From Sphaerothrix gracilis (GTDB lineage: Bacteria; Cyanobacteriota; Cyanobacteriia; Phormidesmidales; Phormidesmidaceae): 64,000 nucleotides of DNA. Numbering within the stretch: the first letter of the stretch is position 1; the number at the start of each line of letters is the position of its first letter. The stretch spans positions 62,001 to 126,000 of the forward strand of contig NZ_JASATW010000014.1 in assembly GCF_030405905.1 (NCBI RefSeq), written 5' to 3'. The position numbers and the translations under genes are program-made. Below, one piece after another: positions 43,922 to 52,283 of this stretch. A model generated the notes under the pieces. That model searched no databases, was not told the origin of the DNA, and saw only the letters and a list, made by a program, of their open reading frames with translations.

Positions 43922-44860
43922 CTACTCTTCCAGTTCTGCCATCATCGGCGATCGCCAGAGAAAATCGCCTATAGGCTGCGCCGTCTCGATCTCAAATGCC
44001 TCTACCGGATTCAGCAGCACTGTCTGCTGCGCGACAGTCGGCCCCAACCGCCGCTGCACCCGGCTAGGAATGCCAAAGTCGTAGATAACATGGCCCTGGC
44101 CAGCAATTACCAGCACCGGGCGATCGCTAGCCTGATGCAGCCGCGCGATCGCTGCTGCCATCGTTTCATCCCAGAGAATTTGCACGGCAAAAAAGCGATC
44201 AAATCCCTGCCCTACCCCCAATCCCTGATGAATGTCCTTATAGATTCTCAGCATGAACTGGCGATAGTCCGGGGGGCCAATCATCCATTCTGCAACTGGG
44301 GGGATATAGCGCTCGTCGGCTGGCTGCAGCGCCTGCGGCCCTTTTCGGGATACCCGTTCGGTGGCTTCGGCGGGCGCGGTTAGGGCGATCACAGGAATTT
44401 CGTGACTGCGAGCAAAGCGTAAAATTGGAGCGTAATAAGCCCAGGGATAGCCCCAACGGCTCTCATACTCGCTTTGCTGACGCAGCGTTATCTCGTCAAT
44501 TTCGCCTGCCAGATAGCGATCGATGACTGGCTGAAAAGGCTGCTGGAACATTTCTAGCGCAATCGCCAGTCGGGGCTGTTCAGCATAGAGTGCCTGCAAA
44601 ATAGCCAGTTCAGCCAGGTGATCCGCAGCACGGGTATGGGTTTCTCCCAAATAGACTACGTCAGCCGCTGCCAGCTCTGACATCAACGCGGCAGGCCCGT
44701 AGGCAGCGCCCGCTGGCGTTTCAACCGCAGCGCCCGCCTCAAATAAAAAGGGTAGGCCCTGGGCGATCGCGGGCGGGGGAGCTACCGCCAGGCCCCAGAG
44801 CAAAATGACTAAAGCAAGACACCCTTTGAGGGGGCCAGCGAGGCTACCAGCACCCGTCAT
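43922..44860 (-). CDS. ChaN family (putative heme/iron-binding) protein
   Basis: 312 residues with a signal peptide (hydrophobic LALVILLWGLAVA, cut after AIA|Q) and the ChaN domain (PF04187): VVYLGETHT (~58-66), LAIALEMFQQPFQPVIDRYL, a tyrosine-rich WGYPWAYYAPI and a closing LVIAGQGHVIYDFGIP. ChaN proteins bind heme or are implicated in iron uptake; catalysis is not established. It is the last gene of a three-gene minus-strand operon; its ATG overlaps the cupin stop by 4 bases, so translation is coupled. Confidence 0.85.
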   Translation of the reverse strand: MTGAGSLAGPLKGCLALVILLWGLAVAPPPAIAQGLPFLFEAGAAVETPAGAAYGPAALMSELAAADVVYLGETHTRAADHLAELAILQALYAEQPRLAIALEMFQQPFQPVIDRYLAGEIDEITLRQQSEYESRWGYPWAYYAPILRFARSHEIPVIALTAPAEATERVSRKGPQALQPADERYIPPVAEWMIGPPDYRQFMLRIYKDIHQGLGVGQGFDRFFAVQILWDETMAAAIARLHQASDRPVLVIAGQGHVIYDFGIPSRVQRRLGPTVAQQTVLLNPVEAFEIETAQPIGDFLWRSPMMAELEE

Positions 44861-45246
44861 GCTTCTGGCTCTGCGATCGCTGCAGAGGCGAAAACAGTTT
44901 CATCTTCCGGTCGCCAAGCCGGATCAACAATGCAGATGAAGGTCAGCGGTTCATGGCCGCAGTTACGGATAAACTGCCGCGCCTGGGGAGGAATATAAAT
45001 GGCATCTCCGGGCTTAACGAGCTGTGTTTCCTGGTCGATGTGCATTTCTCCTCGACCGCTGAGAATATAGTAGACCTCAGAAGTTTTCAGCTTGTGAGCC
45101 GCTGATACCTGTCCCACCGGCACGACGGCATGGGCCAGACTGTAGCGCAGATTTACCGGCTGCTTGTCAGGATGCAGCAGCTCTCGCAGCAGGGTTCCAT
45201 CTCCGGCTACGAACTCTGCGCAGTCCATCAGCTTTTGCACTAGCAT
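44857..45246 (-). CDS. Cupin-domain protein
   Basis: 129 residues from the ATG at 45246, forming a single cupin barrel: HKLKTSEVYYILSGRGEMHID (motif 1, His/Glu metal ligands) and GDAIYIPPQARQFIRN (motif 2, with no His in the usual place). It may bind a metal and act as a dioxygenase, isomerase or small-molecule sensor; the substrate is unknown. The frame could begin at 45309, but that would overlap the upstream membrane gene. It is in the middle of the three-gene operon. Confidence 0.82.
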   Translation of the reverse strand: MLVQKLMDCAEFVAGDGTLLRELLHPDKQPVNLRYSLAHAVVPVGQVSAAHKLKTSEVYYILSGRGEMHIDQETQLVKPGDAIYIPPQARQFIRNCGHEPLTFICIVDPAWRPEDETVFASAAIAEPEA

Positions 45247-45253
45247 AGTCGTT

Positions 45254-45571
45254 TCAGTTTCCGGCAGAATAAGGGGCGATCGCGGCAGACTCAAAGTCAG
45301 GACAGTCAATTGCGGCTTCTGAAAGCGCCTGACAGGGGTGAACCGGACACTTAAGCTGATGCTGATTGGTGAAATAGCGACAATCGGCGCAGGGAATCTG
45401 ATGCATCCGCCGGGCGTTGGCTAAGCCGTCACGCCCAGCCGCCAAAAGGCTCCACAGTCCCAGAAAAATGATTGACCAGGCAAAAATAAAGCACAGAGGC
45501 ACGAGAATTGGCTCACAGGTCTGGATGAGCCACTGCGAAATAAGCTGCAGAAGTTGCAGGAACTGATACAC
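45254..45571 (-). CDS. Conserved cysteine-motif membrane protein
   Basis: 105 residues with one long hydrophobic region (~18-45) and a C-terminal cysteine set CADCRYF...LKCPVHP...CPDF. The pattern CxxC-x9-C...C suggests metal binding near the membrane. I recall similar proteins in cyanobacteria without a known role. It is the first gene of the operon with the cupin and ChaN genes (7-base gap to the cupin start), so metal or redox handling is a reasonable guess, no more. Confidence 0.65.
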   Translation of the reverse strand: MYQFLQLLQLISQWLIQTCEPILVPLCFIFAWSIIFLGLWSLLAAGRDGLANARRMHQIPCADCRYFTNQHQLKCPVHPCQALSEAAIDCPDFESAAIAPYSAGN

Positions 45572-45868
45572 AACGCTAACCGTTAAGGGCCAAGAATTTT
45601 AGGAGATGCCCAAACAGCACCTCAGGAGCTGAGAGAAAAGCTCCCCTGCCTTGAGTAAAGCGGCGACCGCGATGGACTGTCAATAGCCAAGCTGCAATCA
45701 GCAATAATCTCTGACGCTTTGTTATTTCTAGATACTTTTTGTGGCATTCCTTAAGACTTTGCCGCTAGCAGACAGATGTGTCTTACAGTCATCGTGCCAT
45801 CAAGCACTGCTGCCCGCTAAAATTTCGCGCTAGGATCTAAACGGCAGATTTAAGGAGCTAAGCGCACT
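45572..45868. other. Divergent spacer before the 45869 gene
   Basis: 297 bases with no gene seen. It includes the likely promoter of the operon 43922-45571 and of the small plus-strand gene. AAGGAG at 45852-45857 is the ribosome site of the latter. Confidence 0.35.
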
Positions 45869-46084
45869 GTGTTTTTAGACGAATTGACCCCCCTAGCCCA
45901 GCAAATGTTTGGTCAGCCTATTGCGTTTTTAGGCGGCTTCTGTTCAGGTGCTTTTCATCTCAGACTCGGCGAAGATCCGGTAAAAACCTGGCTCAGCCAG
46001 CAGACCGGACAGCCTGTCACCTCGGCAGCCTCAGCCCCTCAAAATGGCAACGGCAAGGGGCCAACTACAATTTCTATTGACTAG
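45869..46084 (+). CDS. Small conserved-looking protein, unknown
   Basis: 71 residues from a GTG at 45869 with AAGGAG 11 bases upstream. The N-terminal part (FLDELTPLAQQMFGQPIAFLGGFCSG) has a hydrophobic patch that could dip into the membrane, and LRLGEDPVKTWL follows. The tail is polar (APQNGNGKGPT). I do not recognise the family, but the ribosome site and a strong terminator support a real gene. Confidence 0.6.
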   Translation: MFLDELTPLAQQMFGQPIAFLGGFCSGAFHLRLGEDPVKTWLSQQTGQPVTSAASAPQNGNGKGPTTISID

Positions 46085-46149
46085 ACAGCCGCTGATGATC
46101 TGAATCTTCTTATAGGCGATAGGCTGCTAATCTACACCCTTCTCAATGC

Positions 46150-46196
46150 AAGCTGCCGGAAAGTTCACTGCTCAACGAACTTTCCGGCAGCTTTTT
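46150..46196 (+). terminator. Very strong rho-independent terminator
   Basis: 17-bp perfect stem AAGCTGCCGGAAAGTTC (46150-46166) with GAACTTTCCGGCAGCTT (46177-46193), loop of 10, then TTT. It closes the 45869-46084 gene. Confidence 0.9.
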
Positions 46197-46460
46197 AGGA
46201 ACCTAAAGCAACTACCCCTCGTCAGCAGCTATGAACCTGATAAAATCCAGCTCGGCTGTCTCGGTCTATTCAACGACTAAGACAGAATTTTCTTTTGGAA
46301 GAAACTAATTATTTTAGAATAAACACTTAAGACTATCGATATAAATTTGAATTTTTAGGTAAATTATCTGACCTCAACGTCATATTATTAATTTATAACT
46401 AAGTCAGTCGGGGAGTGAAAGTAATCTACTCAAGCTGCACACCGATTGACACTAGAAGCT
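46197..46460. other. AT-rich spacer upstream of a small membrane protein gene
   Basis: 264 bases, strikingly AT-rich, especially 46290-46410. No gene seen. It could hold an UP-element promoter for the next gene. Confidence 0.4.
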
Positions 46461-46646
46461 ATGTTTTCCATGCTAGTCAAGTTCTATTTTCTTTTTGCTG
46501 CGATCGCTCTGTTTCCGCTGTTACAGGCTTTTTTCAAAGATAGCTCAACGCCCAAAGAAGATTGGGATACCTGGTTATTTATTGCTCTAGCCAGCCTGCT
46601 ATGGCCTTTTACTTTGCCATCTATCTTAAGTAAGAAATTCTCCTGA
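46461..46646 (+). CDS. Small two-span membrane protein
   Basis: 61 residues from the ATG at 46461: a first hydrophobic segment (~3-23, FSMLVKFYFLFAAIALFPLLQ), a short charged loop with KDSSTPKEDW, and a second segment (~37-55). Length and topology fit a small regulatory or photosystem-associated membrane protein, but I do not recognise it. The TTG at 46446 is an alternative start. Confidence 0.5.
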   Translation: MFSMLVKFYFLFAAIALFPLLQAFFKDSSTPKEDWDTWLFIALASLLWPFTLPSILSKKFS

Positions 46647-46789
46647 AAAAGGGCTTATTTCAGGCAGGCAAGCGATTGCTTTTCACAGCTAGATTTTGCT
46701 TTTGGCCTACTTGCTTTTTCCACAAAAATGAGTAGGCTCTCAAGACTAAATATTAAACTCAACTCTGCCGCAGTAGATACACATGAGCA

Positions 46790-49222
46790 TCAACTCTTGT
46801 GTTCCCACTGGGTTTTCATCCGGATAATCCGCTCTAGCAGAGTTTCGTTAGATAGACGCGAACTCAGGCGCTCAACGAACAGCGGAAAGGCCAAGGGCGA
46901 AGGGCGCGATGTGGCTTTCCAGACAGTAGAGAGATGACTAAGACGCTCTAGGGTCTGGCTTAGGCGGGGTGCTTCTAGCTGCTCGGCTAAAACCTCTTGT
47001 TCGGCCTGCTGCAAAAGCAAATTGTCAGGCTCGTATTTGGAGAATACGTCATAGATCAGCGAAGCACTGATGTGAAGCTGGCTGACGGTTTTGCGAGAAG
47101 AGGGATAGCCTTTAAAGACCAAACCGGCTACCTGGGCGATACCGCGAAACTGGCGCTGAGTCAGTTCTGAAATGTTGAGGCTGGCTTTAAGATCGGCAAT
47201 CAGCTGGTCTTGGGCAAAAAAGCGATCGCCAAACAGGTCTTGGAACGGATAGTCCTTGGGCGCTAAGATCTCCAGGCCATAGTCATTGACTGAAACCGTA
47301 AAGGTTGCTTTTTGCTGTTTGGCAAAGCGATAGGCCCAGAGAAATCCAATTCCCTCGTGGACGAAGCGGCCTTCAAAGGGAAAAACGTAGAGATGCTGGC
47401 CTTCGCGGGATTTGAAGGTTTCTAGCAGCAGCTCTTGGCGGCTAGGCAGGTGCGAAAGACTGTCCTGCATAGCCAGAATCGGCAAAATGCAGTTCAGCTC
47501 AGCATTTAGCTCAGCCAAATCTTTGACCCGATCGATTTCCTGACGCAAATAGAGGCCAAGGGTACCTGAAATGGCTAAATGACTGCCCCCCCAGCTCGGC
47601 GTAACGGTTGATTTCTTCTGGGTGCCTTTGACATAGAGCACCATGTCTTTGAGCTGAAAGTACTCTAGCTGTCGCCCCGCAAAGAAGAAAACGTCGCCTT
47701 TCTTCAGCTTGGAGACAAAGCTTTCTTCCACCGTACCAATCTCTTTGCGATTGGTATAGACAACGCGCACCGTCTGATTGGAGGTAATGGTACCGATGCC
47801 CAACCGATGCATGCGAGTCATTTGGGCGTTAGTCACCCGGTAAACGCCCTGATCGAGGCTAATTTTCTGGTAGCGGGGATAGGCTTTGAGACATTTTCCG
47901 CCCTGGGCCAAAAAGTCTAGAATCCAATCAAATTCAGCTTCTGTTAAAGCTGCATAAGACACCGTTTGCTGAATGTGGGCTAGCGTTTGGGCGGGGGCAA
48001 AGCCATCGCCGCAGGCCAGCGTCACTAAATGCTGAATTAAAACATCGTAAGGTTTAGAACGGGGATGCCGGGTTTCAATATGTCCGGCGGCCAAACCGTG
48101 ACGAAAAGCGGAAATTTCTAGCAGTTCCAGGGCATTCGTCGGTAAAAAGAATACTTCTGCTTTGCCCTCTGGGACATGGGCCGAGCGCCCAGCCCGCTGC
48201 AGCAGCCGTGCCAGGTTTTTGGCGCTGCCAATCTGCACTACCCGCTCTACTGGCTGAAAGTCAACCCCCAGATCCAAGGAGGAAGTACAAACAACCCACT
48301 TAATTTCTCCCTGCTTTACTCCCGCCTCGATCGCCTGCCGGGTCTTAAAGTCAATTGAGCCGTGGTGCAGGGCAATGCGATCGCTCTGTTCTGGCAGAGC
48401 AAACTGCAGCGCCTGAAACCAGCGCTCTGCCTGCGATCGCGTATTGGTAAAAATCAGAGTTGACTTCTCAATATCGAGGGCGGCAATCAGCTCCTCATAC
48501 AGCCGCAGGCCCAAGTGTCCGGCCCAGGGAAAGGTATCTACTGACGTCGGCAGAATGCTCTGAATCACCGTTTGCCGCTTGAGGTCAGACTGCACCACCA
48601 TCGGCTCGCAGCCCAGCCCTACTGCTACCTGGGCCGCTTCCGGCAGATTGCCCAAGGTGGCCGAGATCGCCCAGGTTCTAAGCGGGGGGCTAAGCTGGCG
48701 CAGATGAGACAGGCACAGCTCTGTTTGCGTACCGCGCTTGGAACTCATCAGCTCATGCCACTCGTCTAAAATCACTGCTCGCAGCTTGCCAAACCGCTTG
48801 GCCGTCTCTTTGTAGGACAGCATCACCGCCAGCGACTCCGGCGTCGTAATCAAAATATGGGGCATGGCTTTAAGCTGCCGTGATTTGCGCGAGGAACTGG
48901 TGTCCCCGGTGCGAGCATCTACCTGTAAGTTCCAGCCCATTGTCTCAATAGGGCGGCGAATCGCCTGCTCAATATCACGGGACAGTGCCCGTAGCGGCGT
49001 GATATAGAGTAGCTGCAGGCCGGAGCCGGGATTTTGCAGGAGGTCTGCCAGCGGCCCCATGACGGCGGCATAGGTTTTACCCGCCCCAGTCGGTACCTGA
49101 ATTAGGCCGCTGCGGCCTGCCAAATACGCTTCCCAAGTAGCTTGCTGAAAGGGCAAGGGCTGCCAGCCCTGCTGTTTAAACCAGGCTTGTATCGGCGCGA
49201 GGAGGGAAGACACTGCCGTCAT
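46790..49222 (-). CDS. Ligase-associated-type DEXH helicase (Lhr-like)
   Basis: 810 residues, SF2 helicase. Motif I PTGAGKT (44-50), motif II DEWH (153-156), motif III SATLGN, motif VI QRAGRSAH; the C-terminal ~300 residues are the Lhr-type winged-helix/beta-barrel part. It resembles the ligase-associated DNA-damage-response DEXH helicases, which usually sit beside a DNA ligase, exonuclease and phosphoesterase genes. None of those is adjacent here. It unwinds or remodels DNA in repair. The ATG at 49222 fits the family start. Confidence 0.88.
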   Translation of the reverse strand: MTAVSSLLAPIQAWFKQQGWQPLPFQQATWEAYLAGRSGLIQVPTGAGKTYAAVMGPLADLLQNPGSGLQLLYITPLRALSRDIEQAIRRPIETMGWNLQVDARTGDTSSSRKSRQLKAMPHILITTPESLAVMLSYKETAKRFGKLRAVILDEWHELMSSKRGTQTELCLSHLRQLSPPLRTWAISATLGNLPEAAQVAVGLGCEPMVVQSDLKRQTVIQSILPTSVDTFPWAGHLGLRLYEELIAALDIEKSTLIFTNTRSQAERWFQALQFALPEQSDRIALHHGSIDFKTRQAIEAGVKQGEIKWVVCTSSLDLGVDFQPVERVVQIGSAKNLARLLQRAGRSAHVPEGKAEVFFLPTNALELLEISAFRHGLAAGHIETRHPRSKPYDVLIQHLVTLACGDGFAPAQTLAHIQQTVSYAALTEAEFDWILDFLAQGGKCLKAYPRYQKISLDQGVYRVTNAQMTRMHRLGIGTITSNQTVRVVYTNRKEIGTVEESFVSKLKKGDVFFFAGRQLEYFQLKDMVLYVKGTQKKSTVTPSWGGSHLAISGTLGLYLRQEIDRVKDLAELNAELNCILPILAMQDSLSHLPSRQELLLETFKSREGQHLYVFPFEGRFVHEGIGFLWAYRFAKQQKATFTVSVNDYGLEILAPKDYPFQDLFGDRFFAQDQLIADLKASLNISELTQRQFRGIAQVAGLVFKGYPSSRKTVSQLHISASLIYDVFSKYEPDNLLLQQAEQEVLAEQLEAPRLSQTLERLSHLSTVWKATSRPSPLAFPLFVERLSSRLSNETLLERIIRMKTQWEHKS

Positions 49223-49456
49223 GAGTTTTTATGTCTAGAACTAGGCTAGGAAAAATCTGCTTTCCTCAGCCTAATACGACCGACAAAAGGCGATCGCCCT
49301 GGTGGGCTGAAACCGTAGAGCCATTAAGAGCTTTAGGCGATCGCAAACCGTATCTAATCAGACAAAATACATCTTCCAGTAGATGATTCTGTCTGCAGAT
49401 CAGCCTAGGGTTTTGTTAACGCATTGATAAAACTTAACAGCTAGGAGAAATTTTAT

Positions 49457-50314
49457 ATGCCTATCAATCTAAGAGATGACGTTGCTTATATCTTGCTAAA
49501 AAGAATCGGTGAAGGGGACTCGAGCGCTGAGGGTAAGCATGAAGTCAATCTCACCGAAAATGACTTTGTAGGGCGTCAGCTCAGTAAATCAGATCTGCTA
49601 GGCCATCTTGACTATCTAAATCAAAAAGGGTTTATCGACGCTAAGTTTTCCGGAAACGCCTACGGCAATCAGGACGATGTGCCAAGCGTCGTCAATCCCG
49701 ATGAGGTAGATGTGCGGGTTGCCAATACGCTGGGCGCTGAAGATGGTCCCCTGCCTCACCTGATTGAGTTTGAAAAAGCCGAACTGACGGAAAAGGGGCA
49801 GCGACTGCTGGAAAAAATGAACGAGAATCCACCAGAAGCACTTAAGGGCGGTCCGGCAACGCCGATTGCCACTGAGAACATGGACTTTTTAGAGAAGGTC
49901 ATGATCAAAGGGCAGCTAGAAGACATTTTTGATGCCCGTGACCTAGCCGAGGTTGTCTTTCGCACCATGCGCGACCTGATGACTAAGGACGCTTCCGGAC
50001 GGGTAGCCGATGAACTGCATGAAAAAGCCGTCGAGACTGAAGACAAAGCGCTACAAAACGAAGTAGCCGAGCTTTGGCAAGATACCAATCCCATCGTGCA
50101 TTTCCTCAGTCAGATTCGCCCGCCGCTGAAGTTTGACGGTGAAACCTTCCTCTTTCGCATTAGGCAGGAAGGCGGCTTATCCAAATATGTCAGTCCTGAA
50201 AAGGCGACCTCTGCTGTTTTCTCAGCCACCAAAGATGAGCTATCCCAAGAGCGGATTTCCGAGATTGCGGGCTATCTGCCTGACAAAGTGCGTCAGCTTT
50301 GGCAAGAAGCCTAA
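49457..50314 (+). CDS. DUF2267 domain protein
   Basis: 285 residues. The C-terminal half (~150-285) matches DUF2267: ARDLAEVVFRTMRDLMTK, a charged middle, PPLKFDGETFLFRIRQEGGL and YLPDKVRQLWQ. The N-terminal half (~1-125) has the charged look of a winged-helix-like module (LSKSDLLGHLDYLNQKGFID). No signal or membrane segment. DUF2267 proteins are common in stress- and redox-tolerant bacteria; function is not known. AGGAG at 49443 gives the ribosome site for the ATG at 49457. Confidence 0.8.
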   Translation: MPINLRDDVAYILLKRIGEGDSSAEGKHEVNLTENDFVGRQLSKSDLLGHLDYLNQKGFIDAKFSGNAYGNQDDVPSVVNPDEVDVRVANTLGAEDGPLPHLIEFEKAELTEKGQRLLEKMNENPPEALKGGPATPIATENMDFLEKVMIKGQLEDIFDARDLAEVVFRTMRDLMTKDASGRVADELHEKAVETEDKALQNEVAELWQDTNPIVHFLSQIRPPLKFDGETFLFRIRQEGGLSKYVSPEKATSAVFSATKDELSQERISEIAGYLPDKVRQLWQEA

Positions 50315-50481
50315 TCGCTGCTTAAAGGGCTAAATCCCTTACTCTTAAGAGTTACACAGTTCAAAAATTGGACACTAGGGATTCATACTAAAGTCCCCCT
50401 ATTTCCCTCAATCAGGGAGAGCGATCGCTGGGAGCTAGCGATGAGTTAAAACCTCGTCAAGTGCGTGAGTCCCGAATCTAA

Positions 50482-50516
50482 AAGTCCCTGGAGATAGTTT
50501 TTATCTCCAGGGACTT
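50482..50516. terminator. Perfect 15-bp hairpin between convergent genes
   Basis: AAGTCCCTGGAGATA (50482-50496), loop GTTTT, TATCTCCAGGGACTT (50502-50516). It lies between the DUF2267 gene (plus) and the 50547 gene (minus) and can stop both. On the minus strand a short T-run follows. Confidence 0.7.
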
Positions 50517-50546
50517 GTAATGAGTAAAAATAAGGAAGCTAAACTA

Positions 50547-50744
50547 TCAGGCCAGCATACGTGTGACCCTGACATCATATTCAGTTGCCTTCGGATGGGC
50601 AGCTTCGGCTCGGTTTAGAGCATTATATTGAGCTTGATTTCTAGAGTCAGCGCTAATCTGATAGCGCTCTTCTAAAAAGCGACAGCTAGAGCTGGCTAGA
50701 CTTTGACATTCGCAAATGTCAACGAATACTTCATAGGTGTGCAT
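50547..50744 (-). CDS. Small protein, unrecognised, with a very strong ribosome site
   Basis: 65 residues from the ATG at 50744: HTYEVFVDICECQSLASSSC, then FLEERYQISADS and a C-terminal VRVTRML. Two Cys pairs (CEC, C) may matter. The leader AGAGGTGAT five bases before the ATG is almost a full complement to the 16S rRNA tail, so this is translated efficiently. I do not recognise a family. It ends near the bidirectional hairpin at 50482-50516. Confidence 0.6.
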   Translation of the reverse strand: MHTYEVFVDICECQSLASSSCRFLEERYQISADSRNQAQYNALNRAEAAHPKATEYDVRVTRMLA

Positions 50745-51006
50745 TGGAATCACCTCTTTGTCCTAATAGGATTAAGTCTTCGGACAAGATAAGTATCCTG
50801 CACAACTTTGGCTAGCGACTGGCAGCGTTAACAAAATTTGCCGTAAGTATTTTTATTATCAAGGTGTAAAAATCTAGGTTAAACTATCTTTTCTATTTGC
50901 TAAGTTTTAAGGCTTTTGCTAGGCAAAAGTGCTTTTTCCTTCTATAGGCTATGGAGGTATCAGGCTATGCTGCCTCCACAGCTTGTTCTCAGGTCGCAGC
51001 TTCAAT

Positions 51007-51339
51007 CTAGTCGTGCCCGCGCCAGTGTAGACTCTTACGGTTAAGGGCTGCTAAATACTCGTCTGGCTGTTCTAAAACGCTGTTTGCGATCGCGATCGCC
51101 GCTTCTAGCTGCGACTTAGAAAGCTGCTGATAGGCCGGCGTTTTACCTTTTTCGAGTACCTCATACCAGCAGGTTTGGAACAGATTGTCTAGAATAATGC
51201 GCTGAAAGCAGTGGTTGAAGCGTACTGGAAATTGTCGCGTTTTAGCGGCTTCTGGCAGCACCTGATTGGTGAGCTGCAGGTAGCGCGATCGCAGCGCTTG
51301 GAGTTGATCTGCTTCAGGCATGGGCCAAATTTTTTGCAC
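51007..51339 (-). CDS. Conserved hypothetical protein
   Basis: 110 residues, soluble, helical: LRSRYLQLTNQVLPEAAKT, PVRFNHCFQRIILDNLFQTCW and a C-terminal LNRKSLHWRG. It looks like a conserved cyanobacterial protein of unknown function that I have seen mislabelled as an acetyltransferase; I see no acetyl-CoA motif. It is divergent to the EamA transporter gene 23 bases away, so the two share a small promoter region. Confidence 0.65.
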   Translation of the reverse strand: MQKIWPMPEADQLQALRSRYLQLTNQVLPEAAKTRQFPVRFNHCFQRIILDNLFQTCWYEVLEKGKTPAYQQLSKSQLEAAIAIANSVLEQPDEYLAALNRKSLHWRGHD

Positions 51340-51362
51340 ATCTAAACTATCGTAGGCAATTC

Positions 51363-52211
51363 ATGAAGCAGCTTGCATCTCGGCTTTCCGTGCCGCCCAT
51401 GGGACTGGTTCTGTGTTCCATTGGCTCTACGCAAATCGGCTCTGCCTTAGCCAAGTCGCTGTTTCAGCAGTTGGGGCCAACAGGGATGGTGCTGCTGCGG
51501 GTAGGCTTTGCCGCTGTCATTCTGTTTATTCTGTGGCGTCCCCGCTGGCAGGCGCTGGCGCGAACTCACCTCTGGCTACTGGCCGGATTTGGCCTTTCTC
51601 TGGCTTTGATGAACTGGTCATTTTATGAAGCTATCGACCGGGTACCGATTGGCATTGGCGTCGCCCTGGAATTTTTGGGGCCGCTGGGCTTGGCGGTTGC
51701 CAATTCGCGGCGCTGGCTAGACGGGCTGTGGGTGCTGCTGGCGGGGGCAGGAATTTTGCTGCTGACGCCGATTCAAGGGTTTGAGGTGGATCTGCTGGGA
51801 ATGGGACTGGCGCTGCTGGCGGGCGTTTTTTGGGCCACCTATATTCTGCTGTCGGCCCAAACAGGCCGCGCTATTCCGGGCATAGACGGCTTGGCCTGGG
51901 CGATGGCGATCGCGACGATTGTGCTGCTGCCTGTGGGCGTTTTGGGCGAAGGGGCTGCCCTACTACAGCCTCAAGCCTTGACGTTGGGGTTAGGGGTGGC
52001 TCTGCTGTCGTCGGTGATTCCCTACTCGTTCGAGCTGATGGCGCTGCGGCTGCTGCCGATCAAGACGTTTGGCGTGCTGCTGAGCCTGGAACCTGTGGCA
52101 GCGGCGATCGCAGGCTGGATTATTTTAGGAGAAACCCTATCGCTGCGAGCGATGATTGCCGTCGGACTCGTGAGTTTGGCCGCAGCGGGAGCAGCCCGGT
52201 TTCGCTCCTAG
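51363..52211 (+). CDS. EamA/DMT family transporter (RhtA-like)
   Basis: 282 residues with ten hydrophobic helices formed from two EamA repeats (~8-140 and ~150-280), the fold of drug/metabolite exporters. The sequence after helix 1 (LAKSLFQQLGPTGMVLLRVGF) and LEFLGPLGLAV resemble RhtA (threonine/homoserine export). Substrate unknown. It starts at the ATG 51363, 23 bases from the divergent hypothetical gene. Confidence 0.85.
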   Translation: MKQLASRLSVPPMGLVLCSIGSTQIGSALAKSLFQQLGPTGMVLLRVGFAAVILFILWRPRWQALARTHLWLLAGFGLSLALMNWSFYEAIDRVPIGIGVALEFLGPLGLAVANSRRWLDGLWVLLAGAGILLLTPIQGFEVDLLGMGLALLAGVFWATYILLSAQTGRAIPGIDGLAWAMAIATIVLLPVGVLGEGAALLQPQALTLGLGVALLSSVIPYSFELMALRLLPIKTFGVLLSLEPVAAAIAGWIILGETLSLRAMIAVGLVSLAAAGAARFRS

Positions 52212-52283
52212 CTTTTTGAATTATCTCTATGGAGCGCTGGGGCCTGGAAAGCTGCTGAAAGCCCCGTAGCGGGGGGACATTAG

